Source of the DNA: a virus
Virus record (IMG/VR): IMGVR_UViG_3300042509_002518
Location: 1 to 62,345 of that record
Length of the DNA stretch: 62,345 bases
Reading direction: 5' to 3' (one strand)
Positions 48,424 to 55,761 of the stretch are shown piece by piece. A model generated the notes under the pieces. That model was not told the DNA's origin. It worked only from the letters and a program-made list of their open reading frames with translations, and searched no databases. How positions within the stretch are numbered: position 1 is the stretch's first letter; every line of letters starts with the position of its first letter. A program made the position numbers and the translations under genes.

Positions 48424-49604
48424 GCTGCCTCCAGGCGAGATTCCATCCAGGTCCAGGCGTAGGCCGGCAGCTCCAGCGGCACCGACTCTTCGACATAGGC
48501 AGGCCAGTAGCCCGCCTCGTCGGCTGCGATCGACTGATCCAGCGCATGCCGGATCAGCCGCCGGCCGATCTCCACCTGGTCGTTGGTGAGATGAACGCGC
48601 TGCACGAAATGCGGTGCGGTCTTCTCAATCGCGATGAACTCCAGCTTGATCGGGCGATTGATCAGTTCACCGGACGGCAGCCCCAGGATCTGCTCCAGCG
48701 CACGCTTGCAGTAGAACAGCGCATCGGCGTAGTACGTGCCGCTGAGCACATACAGGAACTTGCCGGCATCACGGTGGAACGCGTCACCGGCCTCGCGGCA
48801 GGTCTTCAGGTCACCGATCCAGATGTGATCATCGAACACGCGCACCGCATCCAGCCGGGCCTTGCAGGGCACCTTGGTGATCGGATCGAGCCACACCAGG
48901 GTGAGTTCATTCAGCGTCCGGTACTCCGGCGCGAAGTAGGCCCCCAGTCGGGAGTGCCGCAGCACGGCATTGGCCCAGGCCATCACCTGGTCATGGTCCG
49001 CAGCGGAAACGATCTGCGCACCCGGGGCGATCCCCGCCTCGAAGCTGCGCCAGGCATCTTCACGAACCACGGCATCGAGCCAGGTGTCGTGGGTCTTGGT
49101 GCCGGGCTTGGCGCTCGGTTCCTCCAGCTGCTTCTCGGTCGGCCGCTTCGGCATGCCGGATGGGATCACGACATACCGCTGGTCGTAAAGCTCCGGCTCC
49201 AGGAGCATGGTGTGCAGCATGTTGCCGTGCAGGAAGTGATCCTTGTCCGGCTGCTGCTCACGATCAGGCCGCAGGAACTCATGCCAGGCATGGCCGAGCG
49301 TCTTGTGGATCGGGGTCTTGAGGAAGCTGGCGTTGTAGGCCTTCAGCTGGTCGTAGTCATCGCGGGGCAGATCCAGGTAGATCGCCTGGCGCGATTCCCA
49401 CGGCACCAGGCCCTTGGGGTCACCCTCCACGGTGCCCATCAACCGGCCGCGGGGTGGATCGATCGGTGCCTCGACCGGGCGATCAGCAGGCGCCTCAGCA
49501 GCCACGGCAGGGGCCATGGCGGTGGGCTCCAGGGTGGCGGCAGCTGCCACCGGCGAGAAGCTCTGCAGCAGGCTTTGCTGCAGCTCCACAACAGAGGCAT
49601 CCAT
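48420..49604 (-). CDS. RecE-like PD-(D/E)XK exonuclease
   Basis: This 394-aa protein has a variable N-terminus and a nuclease domain (about 80-385) of the PF12684/RecE C-terminal type: ASFLKTPIHKTLGHAWHEFL, HFLHGNMLHTMLLEPE, then KARLDAVRVF with Asp252 and IGDLKT with Asp265 and Lys267 as the D...DxK active site. It degrades duplex ends to prepare single strands for annealing. It shares an operon with a candidate annealing protein and RusA, forming a recombination module. Confidence 0.8.
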   Translation of the reverse strand: MDASVVELQQSLLQSFSPVAAAATLEPTAMAPAVAAEAPADRPVEAPIDPPRGRLMGTVEGDPKGLVPWESRQAIYLDLPRDDYDQLKAYNASFLKTPIHKTLGHAWHEFLRPDREQQPDKDHFLHGNMLHTMLLEPELYDQRYVVIPSGMPKRPTEKQLEEPSAKPGTKTHDTWLDAVVREDAWRSFEAGIAPGAQIVSAADHDQVMAWANAVLRHSRLGAYFAPEYRTLNELTLVWLDPITKVPCKARLDAVRVFDDHIWIGDLKTCREAGDAFHRDAGKFLYVLSGTYYADALFYCKRALEQILGLPSGELINRPIKLEFIAIEKTAPHFVQRVHLTNDQVEIGRRLIRHALDQSIAADEAGYWPAYVEESVPLELPAYAWTWMESRLEAA

Positions 49605-49804
49605 CAGCGGCGCCCTCCGCGTTGCACGGGCTGAGCGGTGGCATCCAGGGACTGCAGCAGATCCGGCAGCCGATCCGCAGGCGGGGCATCGATCCAGACC
49701 CGCCGGCCGCGGATGATCACGAACGGCTGGCCGCTGCAGAAGACACGCTGCAGCGGGGCTACAGAGTCACCAGCCGGCGGCAGCAGGGCAATGGGGGGTT
49801 TCAT
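49604..49804 (-). CDS. Small protein upstream of exonuclease, unknown function
   Basis: This 66-aa protein (PLQRVFCSGQPFVIIRGRRV in the middle) starts at ATG 49804 after a 110-bp control gap with a motif B palindrome. It overlaps the exonuclease by one base. No family recognised. Confidence 0.45.
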   Translation of the reverse strand: MKPPIALLPPAGDSVAPLQRVFCSGQPFVIIRGRRVWIDAPPADRLPDLLQSLDATAQPVQRGGRR

Positions 49805-49861
49805 GGCAGAAGGTCAAACGCTGGTTGTTGAGAGAGGGGGCCTGGATGCCGAGCGTGAAGC

Positions 49862-49875
49862 GTCCGCATCCAGAC
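49862..49875. promoter_or_regulatory. Motif B palindrome
   Basis: GTCCGCATCCAGAC lies about 60 nt before ATG 49804. Flanks (GTGAAGC before, GGACTAAACG after) resemble those of the site at 52848. Confidence 0.45.
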
Positions 49876-49914
49876 ATGGACTAAACGTAGTCGATAGAGG
49901 TCGAAATCGCCAGG

Positions 49915-50505
49915 TCAGGGCTTGAGCAGTTCAGAAAAAGTGATCCACACCAGCTGCAGCCGACCCGACAGGCTCAGGCCGTGCGGTGGCGCCACCATCG
50001 TGCGCATTGCCAGCCATGGCGCCAGCACCAGCCGGAGCGGCAGGGGCATGACCGCAGCGGCCTGCTGTGCCGGTTGCAGCGCCAGGCTGGCGGCGAGGCC
50101 GTGCTGCGCACGCTTCAGGCCGTCCAGCGCCTCCTGGGCGCGATCCACCAGCTCTTCGCAGTAGGCATTGTCGAACAGTTCCACCGGCGTGAACCGCAGG
50201 TAGCTGCAGACCGCCAAGGCCAGATCCACTGCAGTGGCCTTGGCGCTGTCATCGCCTGGATCCCGCTCCCGCAGCGCCGGCAGCAGCCGCACGTGCACAT
50301 CCGTGCCGCCCGGCAGCATCACCCCATCGCAGAGGGTGAGGGGGGAGAGGGTGTTGTGATCGATCGCGAGCAACACCCGGGTCGGTGCGCCGCTGGCGGT
50401 GCGCTCCGGCAGGTGGCTCAGCACCATCTTGAGCTCTGCCACGGTGAGGGCCTGGCGTGGATCCATGCCATCGAGCAGCAGATCGGAGGTCATCGGGTAG
50501 TTCAT
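49915..50505 (-). CDS. Early protein, unknown function
   Basis: This 196-aa protein begins with DLLLDGMDPRQALTVAELKM and TRVLLAIDHNTLSPLTLCDG, beta-rich, then a helical second half (YCEELVDRAQEALDGLKRAQ). It overlaps RusA as ATGA and is the last gene before the 110-bp gap. No family recognised. Confidence 0.5.
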   Translation of the reverse strand: MNYPMTSDLLLDGMDPRQALTVAELKMVLSHLPERTASGAPTRVLLAIDHNTLSPLTLCDGVMLPGGTDVHVRLLPALRERDPGDDSAKATAVDLALAVCSYLRFTPVELFDNAYCEELVDRAQEALDGLKRAQHGLAASLALQPAQQAAAVMPLPLRLVLAPWLAMRTMVAPPHGLSLSGRLQLVWITFSELLKP

Positions 50506-50987
50506 GTGGGGAGGGTGAAGAGGGTGAACAGTGCGCCCGGCCGTTCATCACCCCTGCACCAGCGCTTGTGGCCGATGGTGGTGACGATCCGGGCATCGTC
50601 GTGAATCAGCACCTGGCTGAGGGCGTCTTCGGAAGAGCGCAGGAGCTTCGAGCCGTCGGGCCTGACGGCATGCCACCGCGGTGCGCTGGGCTTGAGGGTG
50701 CCGTCGCGGCGGAAGTGGCCCAGGGGCCGGAGGAACAGGAACTCGCAGCGGAGCACCACGGGGCCGGTGAGCATGGGAGCGCCGGTGGCCAAGGCGGCCT
50801 CGGTCACCATCTGCCGCCAGGGCTTCACCCGCTTGCAGGACTCGACCAGCACGGTGCGACCGAGCCGGTCTTTCCCCAGGGGCTTCTTGCTGCCTTGCGG
50901 TGCAGGGGCCATGCCCTCCACCCGGAAGGTGATCCGCTGCGGGTGCTGCGGGTGCTGCGGGGCCCCGGGGGAAGACACGGCCGGCAT
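50502..50987 (-). CDS. rusA: RusA-like Holliday junction resolvase
   Basis: This 161-aa protein fits RusA: APQGSKKPLG near the N-terminus, VESCKRVKPWRQMV, VLRCEFLFLRP, then RPDGSKLLRSSEDAL with Asp121 and IHDDARIVT with Asp130/131, and a Lys in GHKRW. RusA cuts four-way DNA junctions, here to resolve recombination or replication intermediates before packaging. Overlaps both neighbours by 1-4 nt. Confidence 0.85.
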   Translation of the reverse strand: MPAVSSPGAPQHPQHPQRITFRVEGMAPAPQGSKKPLGKDRLGRTVLVESCKRVKPWRQMVTEAALATGAPMLTGPVVLRCEFLFLRPLGHFRRDGTLKPSAPRWHAVRPDGSKLLRSSEDALSQVLIHDDARIVTTIGHKRWCRGDERPGALFTLFTLPT

Positions 50988-51220
50988 CAGCGCTCCAGCT
51001 CGCGCAGGGCGAGATCGATGGAGGCCGTGGCTTTATCGAGGTGGCCGTCGTGGAAATACAGCAGCGCCTCGTTGATGCGCGGTTTCGCCGCTTCGATCCG
51101 CTTAGCCTCAGCGATCACGGAATCGAAGGCTGAGTTGCTGGCGTGGCGTGATTCGCGGGGCAGGGACTGCTCAACCGCGATGCAATCCTTCAGGGCCAGA
51201 AGGGCGGTGTTGATGCTCAT
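50987..51220 (-). CDS. Small helical early protein
   Basis: This 77-aa protein from ATG 51220 is helical (ALLALKDCIAVEQSLPRESR then EALLYFHDGHLDKATASIDL). It is translationally coupled to RusA. No family recognised. Confidence 0.5.
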   Translation of the reverse strand: MSINTALLALKDCIAVEQSLPRESRHASNSAFDSVIAEAKRIEAAKPRINEALLYFHDGHLDKATASIDLALRELER

Positions 51221-51402
51221 TGGGCACTCCGTTGGTGGTGTTCGCGGCAGGCGTGCCAGTCGGTGATGGGGTCGCAGCGGTCGCTCAGGAGGATCGGCCG
51301 GGCGTTGGCGTTGACCTGCTGCTGGCCGCGATGGATCAGGCCGCCGGGCAGCCAGGCCACTGCCAGGGCAAGGGTGAAGCCACAGAGGAAGGAACGGGTC
51401 AT
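51217..51402 (-). CDS. Small membrane or exported protein
   Basis: This 61-aa protein has an N-terminal hydrophobic helix (MTRSFLCGFTLALAVAWLPG) and a polar end with two cysteines (LSDRCDPITDWHACREHH). It could be an inner-membrane peptide or lipoprotein-like factor. A motif B palindrome lies 19 nt upstream. Confidence 0.5.
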   Translation of the reverse strand: MTRSFLCGFTLALAVAWLPGGLIHRGQQQVNANARPILLSDRCDPITDWHACREHHQRSAQ

Positions 51403-51626
51403 CGCTCCCCCTCCGTCTGCGTCTGCATGTGGACGGTCGTGAGCGACGCATCAGCCACCGCCTGGCAGTAGCCCCAGGCCGCCGCGCGCTTGGCGGCGAA
51501 CCTGGCCCGGCGGGCGGGATCCGCGATCATCCCTGACGCATCGAGGATGTCGCGCATCACCGTTTCCGGGATGTCGAGATCGGTCACGGTGTGGCCCTTG
51601 AGGGCCATGGTGTCTGGGCTGGTCAT
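51399..51626 (-). CDS. Small early protein, unknown function
   Basis: This 75-aa protein contains IPETVMRDILDASGMIADPA and RARFAAKRAAAWGYCQAVAD. It overlaps the upstream gene by one base. The 3' end carries motif B of the next gene. No family recognised. Confidence 0.45.
   Translation of the reverse strand: MTSPDTMALKGHTVTDLDIPETVMRDILDASGMIADPARRARFAAKRAAAWGYCQAVADASLTTVHMQTQTEGER
51421..51434. promoter_or_regulatory. Motif B palindrome
   Basis: GTCTGCATGTGGAC is identical to the site at 52848 and lies 19 nt before ATG 51402, inside the preceding coding end. Confidence 0.45.
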
Positions 51627-52762
51627 CAGACGAACTCTCCCTGGCTGGAGTCTTCCGCGCTGGCCTCGCTGGTGGGCTCAGGTGCGGCGGTGGGGGCCTC
51701 TTCAGCGGCAGCGGGCTGCTGCCGCGGGCGGCCGACACGGCGAGGGGCAGTACTGGCCCGGGGCTGCTCCTGCGACTCTTCCTGCTCGGCCTGCTCGGCC
51801 GGCTGCTCCACAGCCTGCGCAGCGGCCTGCACCACCTGGCGCACTGCGGCCGGCGGCAGCACACCACCAGCGCCAACAGAAGGCGCCGCAGCGGCCTGGA
51901 CAGCAGCAGGAGCGGCCTGGGCTGGGGCAGGGGCAGCCTGCACTTCACCACCAGCAGGCGGGGCGATCCCGGCGCCCTGCTCAGCCTCGAACCAGTCCCC
52001 GGCCTTGCTCATGCCGTCCTTCAGGCTCGAGTAGATCTTGCGCAGCAACACCACCTGGGCCGGCACGATGGAATCCAGGCGCCGCTGGATGCGGGCCTCG
52101 ATCTGGGCCTTGCTCACGCCGAACTCCGCGAACTTGGTCACCAGGGCCTGCTGCACCTCGGGCCCAGTGCCGGCAGAGGCCTTCAGGGTCATCTCGCACT
52201 GCTGCACCGCCGCCTCGATCACATCGCCGGGGATGACACCGAGGATGCAGGCCCGCAGACGCCGTGCGCCCTGGTTCGCCACCATCTCGTAGATGTCGCG
52301 CGGATCGGTGAGCCGCTTGCTGCCGGAGCGGGTGTGGCGCTCATGCAGCACCTGGAAGGTCTTGACCTGCCGCACGTTGGTCTGGATGTCCCACGCGAAG
52401 GCCTCCACCGTGCTCACGCCATCGGCCTGGGACAGCTCACGGATGCCGAACTGCAGGTTGCCCCACTCCTGCGCGATGGCCTCGGCCAGGCGGATGCTGG
52501 GGCCGCTCACCTCCTGGCCGCCACGGGCGTAGCTGTAGAGGGCACCTTCCGCCAGGGAAGGCCTGGTGCAGGCATTCAGCACACGCTCATAGGCCTGCAT
52601 GGTGTTGCGGGGGAAGCTGCGGGCAATGAACATCGCCGCCTGCACTTCGCTCACCTCCCGGCTCATGGCCACCGATGTGGCAGCACCCGCGCCAGGAGGT
52701 GCAAGGTGCGCGGGGGACGCCGGCTGGCCAAGGCCGCCGCCGTTGAAGGTTGAAAGGGTCAC
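51626..52762 (-). CDS. Conserved phage recombination protein, single-strand annealing candidate
   Basis: From GTG 52762 this is 378 aa (GTG 52783 adds 7). Residues about 33-215 read REVSEVQAAMFIARSFPRN, LYSYARGGQEVSGPSIRLAE, VEAFAWDIQTNVRQVKTFQV and ANQGARRLRACILGVIPGDV, a sequence type I have seen repeatedly next to RecE-like nucleases in phages. The C-terminal 120 residues are Ala/Pro/Gln-rich and probably disordered. The RecT-equivalent annealing role is inferred from the company it keeps. Confidence 0.6.
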   Translation of the reverse strand: MTLSTFNGGGLGQPASPAHLAPPGAGAATSVAMSREVSEVQAAMFIARSFPRNTMQAYERVLNACTRPSLAEGALYSYARGGQEVSGPSIRLAEAIAQEWGNLQFGIRELSQADGVSTVEAFAWDIQTNVRQVKTFQVLHERHTRSGSKRLTDPRDIYEMVANQGARRLRACILGVIPGDVIEAAVQQCEMTLKASAGTGPEVQQALVTKFAEFGVSKAQIEARIQRRLDSIVPAQVVLLRKIYSSLKDGMSKAGDWFEAEQGAGIAPPAGGEVQAAPAPAQAAPAAVQAAAAPSVGAGGVLPPAAVRQVVQAAAQAVEQPAEQAEQEESQEQPRASTAPRRVGRPRQQPAAAEEAPTAAPEPTSEASAEDSSQGEFV

Positions 52763-52847
52763 GCTGGTTGTGCAAAGAAACACGGAACCGCATCCGGTTC
52801 CGCACGTAGTTTAGCCTTCGGCCGGACTCAGGCGCGAGCCGTAAAGC

Positions 52848-52861
52848 GTCTGCATGTGGAC
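52848..52861. promoter_or_regulatory. Motif B palindrome in divergent control region
   Basis: GTCTGCATGTGGAC lies between the leftward recombination operon (start 52762) and the rightward gene at 52918. Near it, AAAAGGTTGCG (minus strand, 52874-52884) may form a -35 area shared with 53966-53975 and 57541-57552. Confidence 0.5.
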
Positions 52862-52917
52862 TACGTTACGACTCGCAACCTTTTAGGGTCCGCCCCTCAC
52901 TCTTCGCGATTCACGCA

Positions 52918-53178
52918 ATGCGCATCGTTGCTGCCAACACCGCCGAGGTTCAGCTGCTGAGGGTCCGCTGGCGCGCCATCACCCGTGTTCTGGGTCCGAC
53001 CATCACACTGGAAGCCGTGGCTCCAGACGGCCGGGTGATCGATCACCAGCCCCCTGAAGCCACGGCTTCCATGGTTCCTCAGCTCATCGCTGAGATCCAG
53101 GCCCACCTGTTGTGCGCACCACCTTCGCCGGTGGACAGCGCCTCAGATCTTGCGCAGCAGCAGCCCCAGCCCCATTGA
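52918..53178 (+). CDS. Small protein divergent from recombination operon
   Basis: This 86-aa protein has a beta N-terminal half (MRIVAANTAEVQLLRVRWRA then TITLEAVAPDGRVID) and a helical end (ASMVPQLIAEIQAHLL). It is transcribed away from the recombination operon and overlaps the 3' end of the opposing gene by 36 nt. The divergent arrangement around motif B is what a regulator gene would have, but no DNA-binding motif is seen. Confidence 0.5.
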   Translation: MRIVAANTAEVQLLRVRWRAITRVLGPTITLEAVAPDGRVIDHQPPEATASMVPQLIAEIQAHLLCAPPSPVDSASDLAQQQPQPH

Positions 53179-53907
53179 AGTAGCCGGTGCAGGCTTGCCG
53201 GTCAGCCACCCGACCAGTTCGGAAATGGCCGGCAGCTCGTGCATCAGCTGGTCGCCGTCGTAGATCTCCAGCCCGGCGATCACCATCTGGAGCTGCCGCT
53301 GCCGCTCCATGTTCTTCGCCGGGTACATCTCCAGGATCTTCGGCATGCCCTCGCTGAGCAGCAGCTTGCGATGACGGCACCAGCCCTGGGCCAGCATGCT
53401 CAGCAGGGTGGAGAGCTCCTTGGCTTCCTCATCGTTGATCCGTCCCGGCTCGGCCCCGTCAACGGTCATCCGACCGAGGCGGATCCGGTAGAGGTCGCCG
53501 GCATCGCACGGCAGGCCGGTCTGCTTCGACCGGATGAACCAGACCTCATCAGGCCCCGGCAGGTTCAGGCTGCTCGGCGGGTTGCCAAGGGCCGGCAGCT
53601 CATCCACCTCTGCACTGCTCGCGCCGGCGTAGCGGGCCAGCTGGAGGTTCACCTGGCCGAGGGCATCCATGGCGCCAGGGCCGAGCATGGAAGTTTTCTC
53701 GTGGATGATGTAGCTCACCATCGTGGTGGAGACCCAGCCCTTGGGCGCCCAGGGGTTGGCCCACTGCGCCAGCTCGCTGAAACCCTTGTTGGTGAGCTTG
53801 TTTCCACGGATCAGGCGGCGCAGGGCCTGGTACATGGCAGCGCGGCCGCGCTCAAGTCGGGCTTCGCCCAGCACGGGGTCCTTGAAGTTCATCTGGATGC
53901 AGGTCAT
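53143..53907 (-). CDS. HTH-containing regulator candidate
   Basis: This 254-aa protein from ATG 53907 (ATG 53892 also possible) has a helical DNA-binding-like region at about 35-95 (KLTNKGFSELAQWANP, then WVSTTMVSYIIHEKTSMLGP) and a distinct C-terminal half with DLYRIRLGRMTVDGAEPG and LEIYDGDQLMHELPAISELV. It stands alone between a 13-bp-stem terminator and converging genes, the setting of a repressor. Cyanobacterial genomes carry related-looking regulators, so a lysogeny role is plausible but not shown. Confidence 0.5.
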   Translation of the reverse strand: MTCIQMNFKDPVLGEARLERGRAAMYQALRRLIRGNKLTNKGFSELAQWANPWAPKGWVSTTMVSYIIHEKTSMLGPGAMDALGQVNLQLARYAGASSAEVDELPALGNPPSSLNLPGPDEVWFIRSKQTGLPCDAGDLYRIRLGRMTVDGAEPGRINDEEAKELSTLLSMLAQGWCRHRKLLLSEGMPKILEMYPAKNMERQRQLQMVIAGLEIYDGDQLMHELPAISELVGWLTGKPAPATSMGLGLLLRKI

Positions 53908-53990
53908 CTGGTCAGAGCTTAGGGCTCCGGGTGTGAAATGAACTCTGATCGACTGCAAGTCCAGACGCAACCTTTGCAGCGCTTCTGCAG

Positions 53991-54038
53991 CAGAAAGCCC
54001 CGGACCACAACCAGCGTGGAAAGGCCCGGGGCTTTCTG
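53991..54038. terminator. Long-stem hairpin, probable bidirectional terminator
   Basis: CAGAAAGCCCCGG (53991-54003) pairs perfectly with CCGGGGCTTTCTG (54026-54038), 13 bp around a 22-nt loop. It lies between the end of the gene 54064-55002 and the start of the regulator candidate at 53907. T-tracts are short. Confidence 0.55.
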
Positions 54039-54063
54039 TGGCAGTCCTGCTGCCGCGCGGATC

Positions 54064-55002
54064 CTAGGCCACGTCTGGCGAGTGCACCACCAGGGTGACC
54101 GGCACCATGCGGTAGCCATCACCAACGCGCATCAAGGCCTGGACGATCGGGGCATCGCTGGGAAGCGATGCAGGGATCGTCGCCGGCTGGCTGGTGGCGC
54201 GTGGGGTGGGGCTGCCACCGCGCAGGGCCCGCAGCTTGCGCTCGGCCTGGGCGTGGCTGCAGCCGAGGGCTGCGCAGATCCGATCCCACGTCCAGCCAGC
54301 GGCCTTGGCGGCCTGGATCCTGGCGGCGGTGTCGGGCTGGAACATCGCGCGGCCGCGCTCATCACGCGGCAGGCGCTCGAGCTGGAGCAGCTGCATCGGT
54401 GCGGACGGTTCGGACACGGCGGACGGTTCGGCGGATGGGGGCGGCGCCACGGGGGCAGGGGCTGTGGCCACTGGGGTGGCCGCAACTGCAACAGGCTCGG
54501 GCTCAGGCTGGGTCTCGGGCAGCGTTACTGGGATCTCAGCAACGGGGGTCTGCTCGAGCTGTGGCTGTGGCTGTGGCTGTGGCTCAGGCTTGGGGGCCAC
54601 GGCCACCGGTGGCGCCACCGCAGCAGGCGGGCGGGACCCTGGTGGCGCCACCCATCTGGGCTTTGGCTCGATCGCAGCTGATCGCCGGGTCACTGCTGGC
54701 CGTGCGCGGACCATCACCGGCGCCAAGGTCGGCTGTCGCTGCTCCGGCACCGGTGGGTCGATCCGCCCCAGCCGGCCCAGCACCTCCACCCGCTGTGGAT
54801 CAGCGAACGGATACCGGGCCAGCACGAACCCACGCGCCTGCTCCGGGTTGCTGGCGCGGATCGTCTCCGTGCTGGGCTTCAACCCGGAGACGAAGTGCAC
54901 CCGCACCCACCACAGCGGATCGTGTGGGTTGTCGCTGAACGCCACACCGGGCTCCAGGTGGCGCTCACGGTGCTCGATCAGGTAGTTCGGAACCGGTTTC
55001 AT
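54064..55002 (-). CDS. Pro-rich protein with C-terminal HTH
   Basis: This 312-aa protein from ATG 55002 has an N-terminal globular region (NYLIEHRERHLEPGVAFSDN then WVRVHFVSGLKPSTETIRAS), a long Pro/Val/Ala/Gln linker (about 105-215) and a C-terminal HTH (AARIQAAKAAGWTWDRICAA then LGCSHAQAERKLRALRGG). A linker joining a ligand or oligomer domain to a DNA-binding domain suggests a regulator. It ends at a strong hairpin. Confidence 0.5.
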   Translation of the reverse strand: MKPVPNYLIEHRERHLEPGVAFSDNPHDPLWWVRVHFVSGLKPSTETIRASNPEQARGFVLARYPFADPQRVEVLGRLGRIDPPVPEQRQPTLAPVMVRARPAVTRRSAAIEPKPRWVAPPGSRPPAAVAPPVAVAPKPEPQPQPQPQLEQTPVAEIPVTLPETQPEPEPVAVAATPVATAPAPVAPPPSAEPSAVSEPSAPMQLLQLERLPRDERGRAMFQPDTAARIQAAKAAGWTWDRICAALGCSHAQAERKLRALRGGSPTPRATSQPATIPASLPSDAPIVQALMRVGDGYRMVPVTLVVHSPDVA

Positions 55003-55105
55003 CGGCTGCAGCGCACCAGGATTTGGCAAGCGAACGCAAGGATCCGGCAATCACCGGGGCCCTTCAGGGCCTCCGCCCCATCCAGGCCCAGACGTTGATG
55101 CCGCC

Positions 55106-55450
55106 TCATGCTGCGGACAGGGTGATGCGGCCGCGGGCGACCTTGATCTGCAGCGCATCGCCAGCCTCGAGCCCTGCTTCCGCCAGGTAGGCAGCACCCA
55201 GCACGGCATGGCCGGGCTTCAGCACCCGCGTGGCATAGGACAGCGGCTTGCCTTTGCGACCGCCCTCCGCGCTGTCCCCAGCAGGGCTGATGCCAGCTGC
55301 CACCAGCAGCGCATCGCGGTACTTCGCCAGCTGCACGCGGCGGCGGCCATCAGGCAGCACCTTCACGTAGCCAGCGGCTTCAGCGGCCTGCTTGTTGCTG
55401 CTGAAGTTCTTGTGATGCGCCACGAGTTCGGCGCCGGTCAGTCGTTCCAT
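55106..55450 (-). CDS. cyAbrB-type transcription regulator
   Basis: This 114-aa protein from ATG 55450 reads RLTGAELVAHHKNFSSNKQA, AEAAGYVKVLPDGRRRVQLA, ALLVAAGISPAGD, then GRKGKPLSYATRVLKPGHAV, LGAAYLAEAGLEAGDALQIK and ITL. This is the cyanobacterial AbrB layout (LTG.ELL..., CGY, LSY..KV..NG...GKAY....L.PGD.F.IKLG) with the swapped-hairpin DNA-binding domain at the C-terminus. Host cyAbrBs control carbon and nitrogen genes. A phage copy may interfere with or borrow host regulation. A motif B palindrome lies 44 nt upstream. Confidence 0.8.
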   Translation of the reverse strand: MERLTGAELVAHHKNFSSNKQAAEAAGYVKVLPDGRRRVQLAKYRDALLVAAGISPAGDSAEGGRKGKPLSYATRVLKPGHAVLGAAYLAEAGLEAGDALQIKVARGRITLSAA

Positions 55451-55493
55451 GGAAAGCAGGACTGCATCCAGAATGTTTGCGCTGCTGATCGTA

Positions 55494-55507
55494 GTCTGCA
55501 CCTAGAC
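55494..55507. promoter_or_regulatory. Motif B palindrome
   Basis: GTCTGCACCTAGAC keeps all outer positions of the consensus. It lies between the cyAbrB gene (leftward) and the gene at 55561 (rightward). Confidence 0.4.
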
Positions 55508-55526
55508 ATTGCGCCACTGCAGATGA

Positions 55527-55540
55527 CCGGAAAACTGCGG
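55527..55540 (+). promoter_or_regulatory. Motif A site for 55561
   Basis: CCGGAAAACTGCGG begins 34 nt before ATG 55561, far outside the structural region; motif B is 20 bp away. Confidence 0.5.
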
Positions 55541-55560
55541 GTGGATCCACACCTGTGCCG

Positions 55561-55761
55561 ATGACCCTGGAGCAGCAGATCGCCGCCCTGCGCATTGAAC
55601 CCAACCTGCCCGGTGCGCAGGACATTGAGGCCATGGCCAACCGCGTGAAGGTTCTCGACCTGCTCTACGAAGCCACCCGCCGCGATCAGAAGGAGAACAG
55701 CCGCCACGGGGTCTACACCGGCCTGCATCAGGCGATGACGCCACCGCCCGCTGCTGCGTGA
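55561..55761 (+). CDS. Small helical protein preceding sulfotransferase
   Basis: This 66-aa protein reads MTLEQQIAALRIEPNLPGAQ then AMANRVKVLDLLYEATRRDQ. It overlaps the sulfotransferase start (GTGA). No family recognised; co-expression with the next gene is likely because of motif A upstream and the overlap. Confidence 0.5.
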   Translation: MTLEQQIAALRIEPNLPGAQDIEAMANRVKVLDLLYEATRRDQKENSRHGVYTGLHQAMTPPPAAA

